This document shows positions 16,733 to 26,628 of a stretch of DNA of 41,750 nt, one piece after another. Origin of the DNA: Lachnospiraceae bacterium (GTDB lineage Bacteria; Bacillota; Clostridia; Lachnospirales; Lachnospiraceae); the NCBI GenBank assembly GCA_017623675.1, contig JAGAOO010000066.1, positions 1-41,750 of the forward strand, written 5' to 3'. Within the stretch, counting starts at the first letter, position 1, and each line of letters begins with the position of its first letter. The notes beneath the pieces are model-generated. The model saw only the letters and a program-made list of their open reading frames with translations, did no database searches and was not told where the DNA came from. A program made the position numbers and the translations under genes.

Positions 16733-18268
16733 TTGCGATATATCGTTACAGGAGAAGAAATGCAGGTAATTGATTCTTATAGCATAGAAGAAATCGGAAT
16801 TCCGTCTATGGTATTAATGGAACGGGCGGCAATGGCTGTCACCCAGGTGCTTATGGAATATATGGAAGAACTGGAATTGACCGTACAACCGCAGATTTTG
16901 GTGGTGACAGAAGGTGGAAATAATGGAGGCGATGGTTTAGCAGTTGCCCGTATGCTGTTTGATTTAGGGTGTCGGGTGACGGTATACCAGATTGGAGGAG
17001 TTAAGAAGGAAACAGAGCAGTATCACCAGCAGAAGCAGATATTACAGCGGTTGAATATCCCGGTATATACAGGAGTTACGCAAGAGGATATTCGGGAATG
17101 GAAAAAACCACGGTTTGATGTGGTGATAGATGCAATTTTTGGTGTGGGATTAAAACGAAAGATAGAATCGCCACAAAAGGAAATCATTGATGCTATGAAT
17201 CAATTGGGAGGCTTGAAATGTGCGATTGATATCCCTTCCGGCATCAACAGTACAACCGGACTGGTATTGGGAACTGCGTTTCGGGCAGATGTAACCATTA
17301 CTTTTGGCTGTGAAAAAATGGGTCAATTACTTGGGCAGGGACCGGAATATTGTGGTGATATATTGGTAGCAGATATTGGATTTCCAAAGCAGGCATTTCA
17401 GGTGCGGGAACCGGGATGTTATTGTTATGAGGATATCGACTTGGAAAAATTGCCGGAAAGAAAGAAAATGGGAAACAAGGGAACGTTTGGAAAGGTAACT
17501 GTAGTGGCAGGAAGTGATTCTGTTTGTGGTGCAGCATTGCTCAGTGCAGAAAGTGCATACCGTACCGGCTGTGGGTTGGTAGAAATAGTTACCCATGTAA
17601 ATAATCGGGAGACCATACAGAAGCGATTGCCGGAGGCTTTGATTCATGTGTATTCGAATGGGGAAGAAGCAAAAGCAATTTTGGAGCAATCCTTGAAATG
17701 GGCAGATATTATGGTAATCGGACCGGGAATCGGCACGGGAGAAATCGGGACAAGTATGGTTATGCAGGTGCTGGATGCGGAATGCCCATTGGTGGTGGAT
17801 GCAGATGCAATTACGATATTGGCAAAACAGGACAATTGGCATACCCTGCGGAATCAGGAAGGGTCGTTGATTCTCACACCCCATATGAAGGAAATGGAAC
17901 GAATCAGCAGAATTCCGGTCTCTAAATTAAAAGAATATCCTTGGTCATATGCTGCTGAGTTTTCGAAGGAAAAAGGGGTTATATGTGTTTTAAAGGATGC
18001 CAGAACCGTAGTGACAGAGACGGATAAGAAAGGCTGTTATATTAATTTGTCAGGAAATGATGGAATGGCAACCGGAGGTTCGGGAGATGTACTGACAGGT
18101 GTGATTGCCGGACTGGCAGCACAGGGCTTGGAACTGGCGGAAGCAGCCCGATTAGGTGTGTTTCTTCATGGAAAAGCAGGAGACTGGGCAGCAGAAGAAA
18201 AAGGAAATTATAGCATGCTGGCAGGTGACATTATAGATGGTGTGGAACAGGTATTAAAAATACATTGA
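16733..18268 (+). CDS. nnrD/nnrE (yjeF): bifunctional NAD(P)H-hydrate epimerase / ADP-dependent dehydratase
   Basis: Repairs damaged hydrated NADH and NADPH. The start is TTG 16733: AAGGAGGG (16718-16725) is seven bases upstream, and the protein then begins RYIVTGEEM, as in the family. Upstream ATGs, including 16691 inside the -10 box, are rejected. The protein is 511 residues. The N-terminal YjeF epimerase domain carries GGNNGGDGLA (about 61-70). The C-terminal ribokinase-like dehydratase domain carries GGSGDVLTG, with the catalytic aspartate near residue 452. Full-length fusion of both activities is normal in many bacteria. alr follows 67 bp downstream, probably on the same transcript, as is common in Firmicutes. 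Confidence 0.93.
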   Translation: MRYIVTGEEMQVIDSYSIEEIGIPSMVLMERAAMAVTQVLMEYMEELELTVQPQILVVTEGGNNGGDGLAVARMLFDLGCRVTVYQIGGVKKETEQYHQQKQILQRLNIPVYTGVTQEDIREWKKPRFDVVIDAIFGVGLKRKIESPQKEIIDAMNQLGGLKCAIDIPSGINSTTGLVLGTAFRADVTITFGCEKMGQLLGQGPEYCGDILVADIGFPKQAFQVREPGCYCYEDIDLEKLPERKKMGNKGTFGKVTVVAGSDSVCGAALLSAESAYRTGCGLVEIVTHVNNRETIQKRLPEALIHVYSNGEEAKAILEQSLKWADIMVIGPGIGTGEIGTSMVMQVLDAECPLVVDADAITILAKQDNWHTLRNQEGSLILTPHMKEMERISRIPVSKLKEYPWSYAAEFSKEKGVICVLKDARTVVTETDKKGCYINLSGNDGMATGGSGDVLTGVIAGLAAQGLELAEAARLGVFLHGKAGDWAAEEKGNYSMLAGDIIDGVEQVLKIH

Positions 18269-18335
18269 TTTAAAAAAATGCGATGGATAATCAGACGAAA
18301 CAGAATCAATTAGAATATGTAGGAGGAAACATAAT

Positions 18336-19538
18336 ATGAAGTATTATAATGTACAGGCAGAAGTGGACTTAGATGCCATTCGGCATAATATAATAGAAAT
18401 GAAAAAACATATTCGGAAGACAACGAAGCTGTTAGCAGTTATCAAGGCAGATGCATATGGGCATGGAGCAGTAGCAGTAGCAAGAGCATTGGAGGATTTG
18501 GCAGATTATTTTGCAGTTGCACATGCACCCGAAGCAGTGGAATTACGTAGATATGGAATTCAGACACCAATTTTAATATTGGGGTATTGTGCACCGGAGG
18601 AATATGAAACTCTGTTGGAACATAATATTACCATTAATCTATTTCGTTTGGAAGATGCAGAAGAATTATCAAAACTGGCTGTAGCCAATAAGCAGACAGC
18701 CAAAGTACATATTAAAATTGATACCGGTATGAACCGGATAGGTTTTCCCTGCAATCGGGAGGCAATAGACAGTATTCGAAGAATTGCTACTTTGCCGGGA
18801 TTGGAACTGGAGGGAATTTTCACTCATTTTGCAAAAGCTGACGAAAAGAACAAGGAGGCTTTCGAACAGCAGCTAAATCAATTCAGATACATGCTGGGGT
18901 CCTTAGAGGCGGAGGGGATTGCCGTTCCGATTCGTCATGCGGCTAATAGTGCTGCAATTATGGAATGTGGAGATTTGGATTTGGATATGGTTCGTTCCGG
19001 CATTAGCACATATGGATTGTATCCTTCGGAGGAAGTGGATAAAATGCAGGCAGAATTGATTCCGGCAATGGCACTTCGCAGCTGCATTTCTCATTTGAAA
19101 ACGGTTCCTTCCGGTAGTGGAATTGGTTATGGATGGACATATGTAACAGAGAGAGAAACAAAAGTGGCAACGATTCCGGTGGGTTATGCAGATGGATATA
19201 AGCGGGCATTGTCTAACCAGGGCAGAGTGTTAATCCATGGATATTCGGCACCAATTATTGGACGGATTTGTATGGATCAGTTTATGGTAGATGTTACGCA
19301 TATACCGGAGGTAAAGGTGGGAGATACAGTTACTCTATTTGGCAGAGACGGTGAAGAATGGATACCTGTAGAAGAGTTGGCTGATGCCAGTGCCAGCTTC
19401 AATTACGAATTCGTATGTGGGCTGACAAGGAGAATACCGAGGATTTTCACATGGAAGGGAAAGAAAGCAGGTACATTGGACTATTTGCTTCCGGAACCTT
19501 ATGTGTGGGAAGAAGGCTTCGAAAAAGGATTCTGTTGA
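18336..19538 (+). CDS. alr: alanine racemase
   Basis: PLP-dependent interconversion of L- and D-alanine for peptidoglycan. 400 residues, started at ATG 18336 behind AGGAGG. The PLP lysine is Lys37 in VIKADAYGHG, and the second catalytic base is Tyr265 in GIGYGWTY. GRICMDQFMVDV near residue 310 is another family signature. The mazF-like gene starts 68 bp downstream in the same orientation, the arrangement known from B. subtilis alr-ndoAI-ndoA, except that no antitoxin gene lies between. Confidence 0.96.
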   Translation: MKYYNVQAEVDLDAIRHNIIEMKKHIRKTTKLLAVIKADAYGHGAVAVARALEDLADYFAVAHAPEAVELRRYGIQTPILILGYCAPEEYETLLEHNITINLFRLEDAEELSKLAVANKQTAKVHIKIDTGMNRIGFPCNREAIDSIRRIATLPGLELEGIFTHFAKADEKNKEAFEQQLNQFRYMLGSLEAEGIAVPIRHAANSAAIMECGDLDLDMVRSGISTYGLYPSEEVDKMQAELIPAMALRSCISHLKTVPSGSGIGYGWTYVTERETKVATIPVGYADGYKRALSNQGRVLIHGYSAPIIGRICMDQFMVDVTHIPEVKVGDTVTLFGRDGEEWIPVEELADASASFNYEFVCGLTRRIPRIFTWKGKKAGTLDYLLPEPYVWEEGFEKGFC

Positions 19539-19606
19539 ATAAGTGTATACTCTGGATAAGATTGGAAATACTGTAACCAATAAAGAATGTCTGGAGTGTG
19601 AAATAA

Positions 19607-19951
19607 GTGATAATCAAGCGTGGAGATATCTACTATGCAGATTTAAGACCGGTGGTCGGCTCGGAACAGGGAGGAGTTCGTCCGGTTTTGATTATACAAA
19701 ATGAGGCAGGGAATCGTCATAGTTCTACTGTGATAGTAGCGGCAATTACCAGTAAAATGACGAAAGCAAAGCTGCCAACCCATATTGAACTGGATTGCAA
19801 CCGGTGTGAAATTATGAAAGATTCTATTGTGTTACTGGAACAAATTCGTACCATTGACAAGAAGCGCCTGCGAGAAAAAGTATGTCATTTAGAGGATGAT
19901 ATTATGGAGCAAGTCAATTATGCCTTAATGATTAGCCTGGAACTTACATAA
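19607..19951 (+). CDS. mazF: MazF/EndoA-type mRNA interferase
   Basis: 114 residues with a GTG start at 19607 and GGAG about ten bases upstream. The protein is a clear PemK/MazF toxin: [20 protein letters not shown] at the N-terminus, RPVLIIQN, then [10 protein letters not shown] and the [14 protein letters not shown] segment. The family cleaves single-stranded RNA at short sequence motifs (UACAU for B. subtilis EndoA). The expected antitoxin gene (ndoAI/mazE) is absent: only 68 bp separate alr and mazF, and no ribbon-helix-helix or AbrB-like ORF is adjacent on either side. The antitoxin may be elsewhere, or the toxin may be controlled otherwise. The CBS gene follows. Confidence 0.93.
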   Translation: MIIKRGDIYYADLRPVVGSEQGGVRPVLIIQNEAGNRHSSTVIVAAITSKMTKAKLPTHIELDCNRCEIMKDSIVLLEQIRTIDKKRLREKVCHLEDDIMEQVNYALMISLELT

Positions 19952-20026
19952 GGAATTGACGCATATATGGGTTTCATGCTATTTTATTATTACGGTTTTA
20001 CTATATTGTAGGAAGGAGAACAAGCA

Positions 20027-20881
20027 ATGACAAAAGCTGGTCCCAGTCGCTTGTTCCGTAGATTTTTACGGAACAAGGAAAAATATGAAGAACAGGTAGA
20101 AGAAGAAATTAAGTCCATGGTAACAGAGGGGCATGAACATGGAGTGATTTTAGAAGATGAAGCAGAGATGATTAATAACATTTTTGAGTTCGGAGATAAG
20201 GAAGCCAGAGATGTTATGAGCCCCCGGCAAAAGATTGAAGGAATAGATGCTTCGTGGAGCCTGGAAGAAGCAATGAACTTTATGTTGGAAAATGGATTTT
20301 CCAGATACCCACTATATGAAGAAGATTTAGATAATATTGTGGGAGTTTTGCATTTGAAAGATGCTATGCGTTATTATATGCGGAATAAAGAGGCGGCTTT
20401 AAGGGATATTGCAAGGGAACCTTTTTTTGTACATCCGACTCAGAATATCAGCAAGTTGTTTAATGATATGCAGTCGAAGAAGATACATATGGCAATTGTA
20501 GTGGATGAATATGGACAGACAGAAGGAATTGTTGCCATGGAAGATATCTTAGAGGTAATCGTGGGAAATATTCTGGACGAATATGATGAAGAAGAACATG
20601 ATATCATTCGTCTGGGAGATGAGAATTCCTATCTCATGCGAGGCCTCGCCCGTTTGGAGGAAGTAGAAGACATATTGGAAATCGAATTTCCGGATGAGGA
20701 TATTGATACATTAAATGGATTCTTATTATATGAGCTGGGAAGACTTCCAACGGAAGGGGAAGAGATTAATATTATATATCAGGGATATTCATTCCGTCCA
20801 ATTGATATTCACGATAAGATGATTGTTCAGGTTAAGGTGACAAAAATCGAAGTACCGGAAACGGAAAAAGAAAATAAGTAA
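20027..20881 (+). CDS. CorC/hemolysin-like CBS-domain protein
   Basis: 284 residues, started at ATG 20027 behind GGAAGGAG. The order is an N-terminal helical segment, two CBS domains (from about RDVMSPRQKIEG at residue 63 to MEDILEVIVG near 180) and a C-terminal CorC_HlyC/transporter-associated domain (about 200-280). There is no DUF21 membrane domain, so this is the soluble CorC form (about the length of E. coli CorC) rather than the membrane CNNM-type transporter. CorC-like proteins are linked to magnesium/cobalt handling or to membrane integrity. The hemolysin name is historical. The AEC transporter gene follows 32 bp later. Confidence 0.88.
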   Translation: MTKAGPSRLFRRFLRNKEKYEEQVEEEIKSMVTEGHEHGVILEDEAEMINNIFEFGDKEARDVMSPRQKIEGIDASWSLEEAMNFMLENGFSRYPLYEEDLDNIVGVLHLKDAMRYYMRNKEAALRDIAREPFFVHPTQNISKLFNDMQSKKIHMAIVVDEYGQTEGIVAMEDILEVIVGNILDEYDEEEHDIIRLGDENSYLMRGLARLEEVEDILEIEFPDEDIDTLNGFLLYELGRLPTEGEEINIIYQGYSFRPIDIHDKMIVQVKVTKIEVPETEKENK

Positions 20882-20913
20882 TAGAACAGACAAATGATAG
20901 AGGCAGAAAGCAG

Positions 20914-21852
20914 ATGGACATACGGATAGTAGTTAATACGATGATTGAACTCTTTTTGATCCTTGTACTGGGATACGGAGTTGCAAAGCTGGGAATTATT
21001 GATTCGGAAACGAATAAAAAGCTGTCGGCATTGGTAGTAAATGTATCAATGCCGGCGTTAATTATTGCTTCAGTAGCAGATAATGTTGGAACCGGAAATC
21101 TTCGGGAAGTGCTTTCCTATCTACTCTGGGGAACTGTGTTTTATGGAGTTATGCTCTTATTGGCATGGCTATTTACCCGATTGATGGGAACACCAAAGAA
21201 TCAGAGAGGCACTTACCAATTCATGTTGATTTTTAGTAATTGTACCTTCATGGGTTATCCGGTTATGGAATCTATATTTGGTACGGAAGCAATTTTTTTT
21301 ACATCCATATTTAATATTCCCTTTAATTTGTTAGCATTCTCCTATGGTATTTTGCTGATATCAAAGGATGGAGAGGGCGAAGCCCGATTTGAAGCAAAAA
21401 AGTTAATTAATCCGGGAATTATTGCTTCTGTATTGGCTTTGCTGATTTTTGCCTTTGGTCTGGAATTACCACAGGTTTTTCAAAAAACGTGTTCGATTGT
21501 AGGAAATCTGACAACCCCACTTTCTATGCTGGTACTGGGGGCTTCCTTGTCTACAGTGCCAATTCGTGAGATTGTTCGGGAAATACGGATATATCCAATG
21601 ACGTTATTTCGCCTGATTGTACTGCCTGTCATTACTTATTTACTTATGCGGTTAGTGACAGATAATACAATGTTGATTGGTATTGCTGCATTGACTGCTG
21701 CAATGCCGGTAGCATCGATGTCTGTTATGTTAAGTAATCAATATAAAGGGAATACAAAATTGGCTTCCATTGGGGTGTTTATATCAACCCTGTGTTCGGT
21801 AGGGACAATACCCTTAGTTGTAGAATTGTTTGCGAGAATGGAAGGATTATAG
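20914..21852 (+). CDS. AEC-family transporter (auxin efflux carrier fold)
   Basis: 312 residues, started at ATG 20914. It is hydrophobic throughout, with about ten transmembrane segments in two inverted halves, as in the AEC/MleP permease family. The substrate cannot be read from the sequence; relatives move malate or other organic acids, or auxin-like compounds. Signatures include the ELFLILVLGYGVAKLGI N-terminus and the MPALIIASVA and GYPVMESIFGTEA segments. It shares a transcript with the CBS gene, but a functional link is not evident. yebC has its own promoter downstream. Confidence 0.88.
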   Translation: MDIRIVVNTMIELFLILVLGYGVAKLGIIDSETNKKLSALVVNVSMPALIIASVADNVGTGNLREVLSYLLWGTVFYGVMLLLAWLFTRLMGTPKNQRGTYQFMLIFSNCTFMGYPVMESIFGTEAIFFTSIFNIPFNLLAFSYGILLISKDGEGEARFEAKKLINPGIIASVLALLIFAFGLELPQVFQKTCSIVGNLTTPLSMLVLGASLSTVPIREIVREIRIYPMTLFRLIVLPVITYLLMRLVTDNTMLIGIAALTAAMPVASMSVMLSNQYKGNTKLASIGVFISTLCSVGTIPLVVELFARMEGL

Positions 21853-21874
21853 AGAATTCAAGGGATTGGATAGC

Positions 21875-21903
21875 TTTACAGACGGAGAAAAGAGTGGTAA
21901 ACT
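21875..21903 (+). promoter_or_regulatory. promoter for yebC
   Basis: TTTACA (21875-21880), a 17-bp spacer, TAAACT (21898-21903), 71 bp before the start codon. Confidence 0.6.
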
Positions 21904-21974
21904 ATTAAAGATTGACCGGAGAATACTTCGGATGGAAGAAAACGAGAAGATTAGAGAGAAGAGGAGATTGAATC

Positions 21975-22703
21975 ATGTCAGGACATTCAAAATTTGCTAA
22001 TATTAAGCATAAGAAGGAAAAAAACGATGCCGCAAAGGGTAAGATTTTTACGATTATCGGTAAGGAAATTGCAGTAGCTGTGAAAGAAGGCGGACCGAAT
22101 CCGGATAACAACAGCAAGTTGCGAGATGTCATTGCAAAGGCGAAAGCCAATAATGTGCCGAACGATACCATTGAAAGAGGTATCAAGAAGGCAGCAGGAG
22201 CTACAGATGCTGTCAATTATACTGCAATTACATACGAAGGATATGGTCCAAACGGAACAGCTATCATTGTAGATACATTAACCGATAATAAGAACCGTAC
22301 TGCGTCCAATGTTAGAAATGCGTTTACCAAGGGTGGCGGTAATGTTGGAACTACCGGTTGTGTTTCTTTTATGTTTGATCAAAAAGGGCAGATTATTATT
22401 GCAAAAGAAGATTGCGAGATGGAATCGGATGATTTGATGATGATTGCCTTAGATGCAGGAGCAGAAGACTTTTCAGAAGAGGAAGATAGCTTTGAAATTA
22501 TTACTGCACCGGATGACTTTAGTGCAGTTCGCGAGGCTTTAGAAGCAGAAAAGATTCCTATGGCTTCTGCAGAGGTTACAATGATTCCACAGACATGGGT
22601 GGAACTGACCAGTGATGAGGATATTAAGAAAATGAATCGTATTCTGGATTTGCTGGATGAAGATGATGATGTACAGGCTGTATATCATAACTGGGATGAA
22701 TAA
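21975..22703 (+). CDS. yebC: YebC/PmpR family translation or transcription factor
   Basis: 242 residues, started at ATG 21975 behind GAGGAG. The N-terminus [19 protein letters not shown] is the family signature, with Phe where Trp is usual. [20 protein letters not shown] and [15 protein letters not shown] follow. YebC proteins act as DNA-binding regulators and, in recent work on relatives, as factors that relieve ribosome stalling at proline runs. The sequence does not say which role applies here. A small acidic hypothetical follows. Confidence 0.95.
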   Translation: MSGHSKFANIKHKKEKNDAAKGKIFTIIGKEIAVAVKEGGPNPDNNSKLRDVIAKAKANNVPNDTIERGIKKAAGATDAVNYTAITYEGYGPNGTAIIVDTLTDNKNRTASNVRNAFTKGGGNVGTTGCVSFMFDQKGQIIIAKEDCEMESDDLMMIALDAGAEDFSEEEDSFEIITAPDDFSAVREALEAEKIPMASAEVTMIPQTWVELTSDEDIKKMNRILDLLDEDDDVQAVYHNWDE

Positions 22704-22748
22704 GAATGAATCAATATCATTGCGTATAATGTGTCGGCGGAGGAAGAT

Positions 22749-22949
22749 ATGTTAAAGGAAGTTATGCGCTTTAAATGTCGGTTTACTTATCCTGCAATTC
22801 ATTATGAGTTAAAACAGATGTTTGATGAAGATGACTGGATGGGCTTTTCGGAAAACGGGGAAGATCCAATTAAGAATTTTCATAAATTCGTTAATCTTGG
22901 TTTGATTGAAAAAGATGAAGATGAAGTAGTGATTTATATGGATGTGTGA
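22749..22949 (+). CDS. small acidic hypothetical protein
   Basis: 66 residues if started at ATG 22749 behind GGAGG (22739-22743); a GTG at 22731 would give 72. The sequence is rich in Asp, Glu, Phe and Trp, has no membrane segment, and ends KDEDEVVIYMDV. It may be a small folded domain of the winged-helix kind (RFTYPAIHYELKQM), but I do not recognise it. It lies between yebC and the HD-GYP gene. Confidence 0.55.
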   Translation: MLKEVMRFKCRFTYPAIHYELKQMFDEDDWMGFSENGEDPIKNFHKFVNLGLIEKDEDEVVIYMDV

Positions 22950-23001
22950 CCGGATTTTTATGCAAGGAAGATTCGTAAGATAAACAAGAGGGAAAGTACG
23001 T

Positions 23002-24327
23002 ATGATAATATTACAATGGTGCAAAACTCAGATTATGTGTTTGCTGATTCTGATTTATATTGGAATTATATACACAAAGGAAGGAAACAATCTAAATAGA
23101 CTTACTCACAAATCGAATTGTAATAAAATATTTGATTTTTTCTATATTGTGTCGGAAACAGCAGTTATATTTGATGGGGTTACTGCATGTACTGTTAATT
23201 TCTTGGATGTGATTCCACGGACTATGAATCTGTTGATGCATCTAGGAATGTTTGTGTCATATGAGATTTATGTGGTTTTGTTATTCTGGTACTGGGTAAC
23301 TGTAACTGTAGGAGTACCAAAAAGAAAATGGATAAAGGCAGTATGCATATTGCCTAGCACCGTTTCTATTCTTCTGACTATAATATTTCTGCCGAGCCTT
23401 GAGTTTGTACAGGGAAAATATACGAATTATTCAATGGGAAAATCAGTATATGTCTGCTTTATTAGTATTGCCATCTACTGTGTGCTTACTGTAGGACTCA
23501 TTATAATACAGCATAGGTATATACTGGAGAAGAAGAGACAGAGTATAGCTACTACATTTGTGTTTATTGTAATAATTATGGCACTGCAGATTATATTCCC
23601 GGAAGCTTTGGTATCCTGTATAGCAGCTTCAATGACAACAATCAGTATATATCTAAACATGGAAAATCCTGCAATTTACGGATTAGAACATTACCAGCAT
23701 GAAATGGTAATGGGCTTTGCAACCCTGGTAGAAAATAAAGATGATAGTACAGGTGGGCATATCAGACGTTCTTCGGCGTATGCTGTGCTGATTGCCAAGA
23801 GCTTAAGGAAGGATAAGAAGTATAGGAATGTAATTACCAAGGATTTTCTTAATAATTTAGTTCAATCCGCTCCTATGCATGATATTGGTAAAATAGGTAT
23901 TCCGGATGCTATTTTACAGAAACCGGGGAAGCTGACAGCGGAAGAATTTGACAAGATGAAGGAACATCCGGTTATTGGTGGAAAGATAATAAAAGACACC
24001 TTCGGACACCTTTTTAATGGTGAATACGAGAATATGGCATTCCAAGTTGCGATGTTCCATCATGAAAAGTGGAATGGAAAAGGATATCCACAGGGAATGT
24101 CCGGGACAGATATACCGCTCTGTGCCCGTATCATGGCAGTGGCTGATGTATTTGATGCGGTATCGGCGAAACGCTGTTATCGGGATGCAATGCCATTGGA
24201 AGAGTGTTATAGCATAATAAAAAATGGACGAGGCGTAGACTTTGATCCGGATGTTGTGGATGCCTTTATGAGGAACAGGGATAAGATAGAAGAGATTTAT
24301 TACAATAAAAATATTACCTATAAATAA
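23002..24327 (+). CDS. membrane HD-GYP phosphodiesterase (c-di-GMP turnover)
   Basis: 441 residues, started at ATG 23002 behind GAGGG. About six or seven N-terminal transmembrane segments occupy residues 1-225. The HD-GYP domain begins near residue 235: HDIGKIGIPD has the HD pair (His293, Asp294), and HHEKWNGKGYP starts at residue 353. The family hydrolyses cyclic di-GMP (some members act on cGAMP) and the metal-binding residues look intact. The membrane part resembles 7TM sensor modules and has no known ligand. ychF starts 26 bp after the stop. A signalling role is clear; the signal is not. Confidence 0.9.
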   Translation: MIILQWCKTQIMCLLILIYIGIIYTKEGNNLNRLTHKSNCNKIFDFFYIVSETAVIFDGVTACTVNFLDVIPRTMNLLMHLGMFVSYEIYVVLLFWYWVTVTVGVPKRKWIKAVCILPSTVSILLTIIFLPSLEFVQGKYTNYSMGKSVYVCFISIAIYCVLTVGLIIIQHRYILEKKRQSIATTFVFIVIIMALQIIFPEALVSCIAASMTTISIYLNMENPAIYGLEHYQHEMVMGFATLVENKDDSTGGHIRRSSAYAVLIAKSLRKDKKYRNVITKDFLNNLVQSAPMHDIGKIGIPDAILQKPGKLTAEEFDKMKEHPVIGGKIIKDTFGHLFNGEYENMAFQVAMFHHEKWNGKGYPQGMSGTDIPLCARIMAVADVFDAVSAKRCYRDAMPLEECYSIIKNGRGVDFDPDVVDAFMRNRDKIEEIYYNKNITYK

Positions 24328-24353
24328 GGAAAAATGGAGGTAAATATAAAGAA

Positions 24354-25451
24354 ATGAAACTAGGAATCGTAGGACTGCCGAATGTTGGAAAAAGTACATT
24401 ATTTAATTCATTGACAAAGGCAGGAGCAGAAAGTGCCAACTATCCATTCTGTACCATTGATCCCAATGTGGGAATTGTTGCAGTTCCGGATGAAAGATTG
24501 ACAAAGTTAACAGAATTATATCACTCTGCAAAAACGACTCCGGCAGTTATTGAATTTGTAGATATTGCCGGACTGGTAAAGGGAGCTTCGAAAGGAGAAG
24601 GGCTTGGCAATCAGTTTCTTGCAAATATTCGGGAAGTAGATGCAATTGTGCATGTAGTGCGGTGCTTTGATGACTCGAATGTAATTCATGTAGATGGCAG
24701 TGTAGACCCATTAAGAGATATTGAAACGATTAATTTTGAATTGATTTTTTCGGATATAGAGGTTTTGGAACGAAGAATTGCCAAGACTACCAGAGGAGCA
24801 AAAAATGATAAAAATCTTGCAAAGGAACTGGATTTGCAGAATCGAGTAAAGGCACATCTGGAAGCCGGGAAACTGGCAAAAACATTTGAAACAACCGATG
24901 AGGACGAATTGGCATGGTTACAGGAGTACAATCTGCTTACCTATAAACCGGTTATCTTCGCTGCTAATGTAGGAGAAGATGACCTGACAGATGATGGGGC
25001 AAGTAATCCATATGTTGCAAAGGTTAAGAGCTATGCGGCAGAATCGGATTGTGAAGTTTTTGTTGTATGTGCAGAAATAGAGGCGGAAATCTCAGAATTA
25101 GATGAGGAAGAACGAAAAGAGTTTTTAGAGGAAATGGGATTATCAGAATCCGGTCTGGAGAAATTGATTCGTGCCAGTTATTCCTTATTGGGATTAATTA
25201 GTTACCTCACTGCCGGTGAGACAGAAACCAGGGCGTGGACAATTACAAAAGGAACAAAGGCACCACAAGCAGCCGGTAAGATTCATTCTGATTTTGAACG
25301 AGGATTTATTCGGGCGGAAATTGTACGATATGAAGATTTGATTTCGTTGGGAAGTTTAAATGCAGCCAAAGAAAAGGGCTTGCTTCGTTCTGAAGGGAAA
25401 GAATATGTTGTACAGGACGGAGATGTAATTCTATTTAAGTTCAATGTATAG
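24354..25451 (+). CDS. ychF: YchF/OLA1 family GTPase/ATPase
   Basis: 365 residues, starting at ATG 24354; GGAGG lies 13 bases upstream, slightly far. The G1 loop is GLPNVGKST (about 7-15), G3 includes DIAGLVKGAS, and G4 is AANVGEDDL rather than NKxD, the known hallmark of YchF, which prefers ATP. A coiled-coil region and a C-terminal TGS-like domain (DFERGFIRAEIVRYEDL) follow. The family binds ribosomes and influences stress responses. lgt starts 17 bp downstream. Confidence 0.96.
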   Translation: MKLGIVGLPNVGKSTLFNSLTKAGAESANYPFCTIDPNVGIVAVPDERLTKLTELYHSAKTTPAVIEFVDIAGLVKGASKGEGLGNQFLANIREVDAIVHVVRCFDDSNVIHVDGSVDPLRDIETINFELIFSDIEVLERRIAKTTRGAKNDKNLAKELDLQNRVKAHLEAGKLAKTFETTDEDELAWLQEYNLLTYKPVIFAANVGEDDLTDDGASNPYVAKVKSYAAESDCEVFVVCAEIEAEISELDEEERKEFLEEMGLSESGLEKLIRASYSLLGLISYLTAGETETRAWTITKGTKAPQAAGKIHSDFERGFIRAEIVRYEDLISLGSLNAAKEKGLLRSEGKEYVVQDGDVILFKFNV

Positions 25452-25468
25452 AGGAAGAAAGGACTGCC

Positions 25469-26410
25469 ATGAACAGTATAAGTTTTCCGAATTTAGGATT
25501 GTATTTTAATAATGTGCCGGATGGTTTTGAACTGTTCGGAATTGAAATTAAGTTCTATGGAATTGTAATTGCAGTTGGATTCCTTTTGGCTTATTTGATA
25601 GCAACCAAAGAGGCAAAGCGGACAGGACAGAATCCGGAAGTGTATTTAGATTATCTGTTAGTAATGATTTTGCCGGCGATAATCTGTGCAAGGTTATACT
25701 ATGTAATCTTTAGCTGGGATTATTATTTTAGACCCGGTTTTACTGCATGGGAAACATTCTTACGCATTATCAATATCAGAGAAGGCGGATTGGCAATTTA
25801 TGGTGGCTTGATTGGTGGTGTACTAACCTGCATTCTATTTGCTAAAATACGTAAGCTTTCTTTTTTGCAGATGCTGGACACCATTGCATTAGGTGTTCCG
25901 GTGGCACAGGCACTTGGACGAATGGGTAATTTTTTTAATCGAGAAGCCTTCGGAAGCTATACCGATGGTTTGTTTGCTATGGCGATACCGTTGGAATATT
26001 ATGAAAATAATGGGACTTTATTTGGATTTCAACATTTGGGTGTTATTACTGAGGAAATGATGACGAATGTCACAGATGGTTGTATCTGGGTACATCCTAC
26101 ATTTTTATATGAAGCTCTTTGGAATCTGGCACTGTTTGGTTTTTTGATGTTTTGGAGAAAACACAAAAAATTCCATGGTGAAGGATTGGCAATTTATGTA
26201 GGCGGTTATGACCTGGGACGATTTTTTGTTGAAGGCTTACGTACAGATTCGTTAATGCTCGCTCATACAGGAATTCGCGTATCCCAACTGTTAGCTATCT
26301 GTCTGGTAGTTGCTTCTATTGCATTTTATGTGGTTCGTTTTCTTCAATTCAAAAAGGGACAGGTGGAGGCAAGTGGAGAATTGCCTGTCAGAGAAAATAA
26401 GCAAAAGTAA
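25469..26410 (+). CDS. lgt: prolipoprotein diacylglyceryl transferase
   Basis: 313 residues, started at ATG 25469 behind GGAAGAAAGG. Transfers diacylglycerol from phosphatidylglycerol to the lipobox cysteine of prolipoproteins at the membrane. About seven transmembrane segments are present. Signatures: EGGLAIYGGLIGGV, the Lgt motif GRMGNFFNREAFG (about 150-162) and HPTFLYEALWNL. A terminator at 26482 separates it from the dcw cluster, so lgt belongs to the upstream transcript. Confidence 0.95.
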   Translation: MNSISFPNLGLYFNNVPDGFELFGIEIKFYGIVIAVGFLLAYLIATKEAKRTGQNPEVYLDYLLVMILPAIICARLYYVIFSWDYYFRPGFTAWETFLRIINIREGGLAIYGGLIGGVLTCILFAKIRKLSFLQMLDTIALGVPVAQALGRMGNFFNREAFGSYTDGLFAMAIPLEYYENNGTLFGFQHLGVITEEMMTNVTDGCIWVHPTFLYEALWNLALFGFLMFWRKHKKFHGEGLAIYVGGYDLGRFFVEGLRTDSLMLAHTGIRVSQLLAICLVVASIAFYVVRFLQFKKGQVEASGELPVRENKQK

Positions 26411-26481
26411 ACTTGAAGCCACAAAACACAAGATATAGTGCCTGGGTGAAATAAAAACAACAATATATAGTAAAGATAACG

Positions 26482-26510
26482 AAAGAACCGATTTATTTGG
26501 TTCTTTTTTT
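26482..26510 (+). terminator. rho-independent terminator after lgt
   Basis: AAAGAACC (26482-26489) pairs with GGTTCTTT (26499-26506), followed by a run of seven T including the arm. It isolates the dcw cluster from lgt. Confidence 0.85.
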
Positions 26511-26588
26511 GTTGCAATTGCACAAAAAAACGACAAAAAGTTTATGCAGTTTAACACGAACATTTTCCAAATTTGCGACTTTCAGTAC

Positions 26589-26617
26589 TTGAAATTCCTT
26601 CCTAAATCATATAAAAT
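26589..26617 (+). promoter_or_regulatory. dcw cluster promoter upstream of mraZ
   Basis: TTGAAA (26589-26594), a 17-bp spacer, TAAAAT (26612-26617). Transcription should start near 26624, just before the GTGG repeat array. Confidence 0.8.
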
Positions 26618-26628
26618 AACCCTATGAA

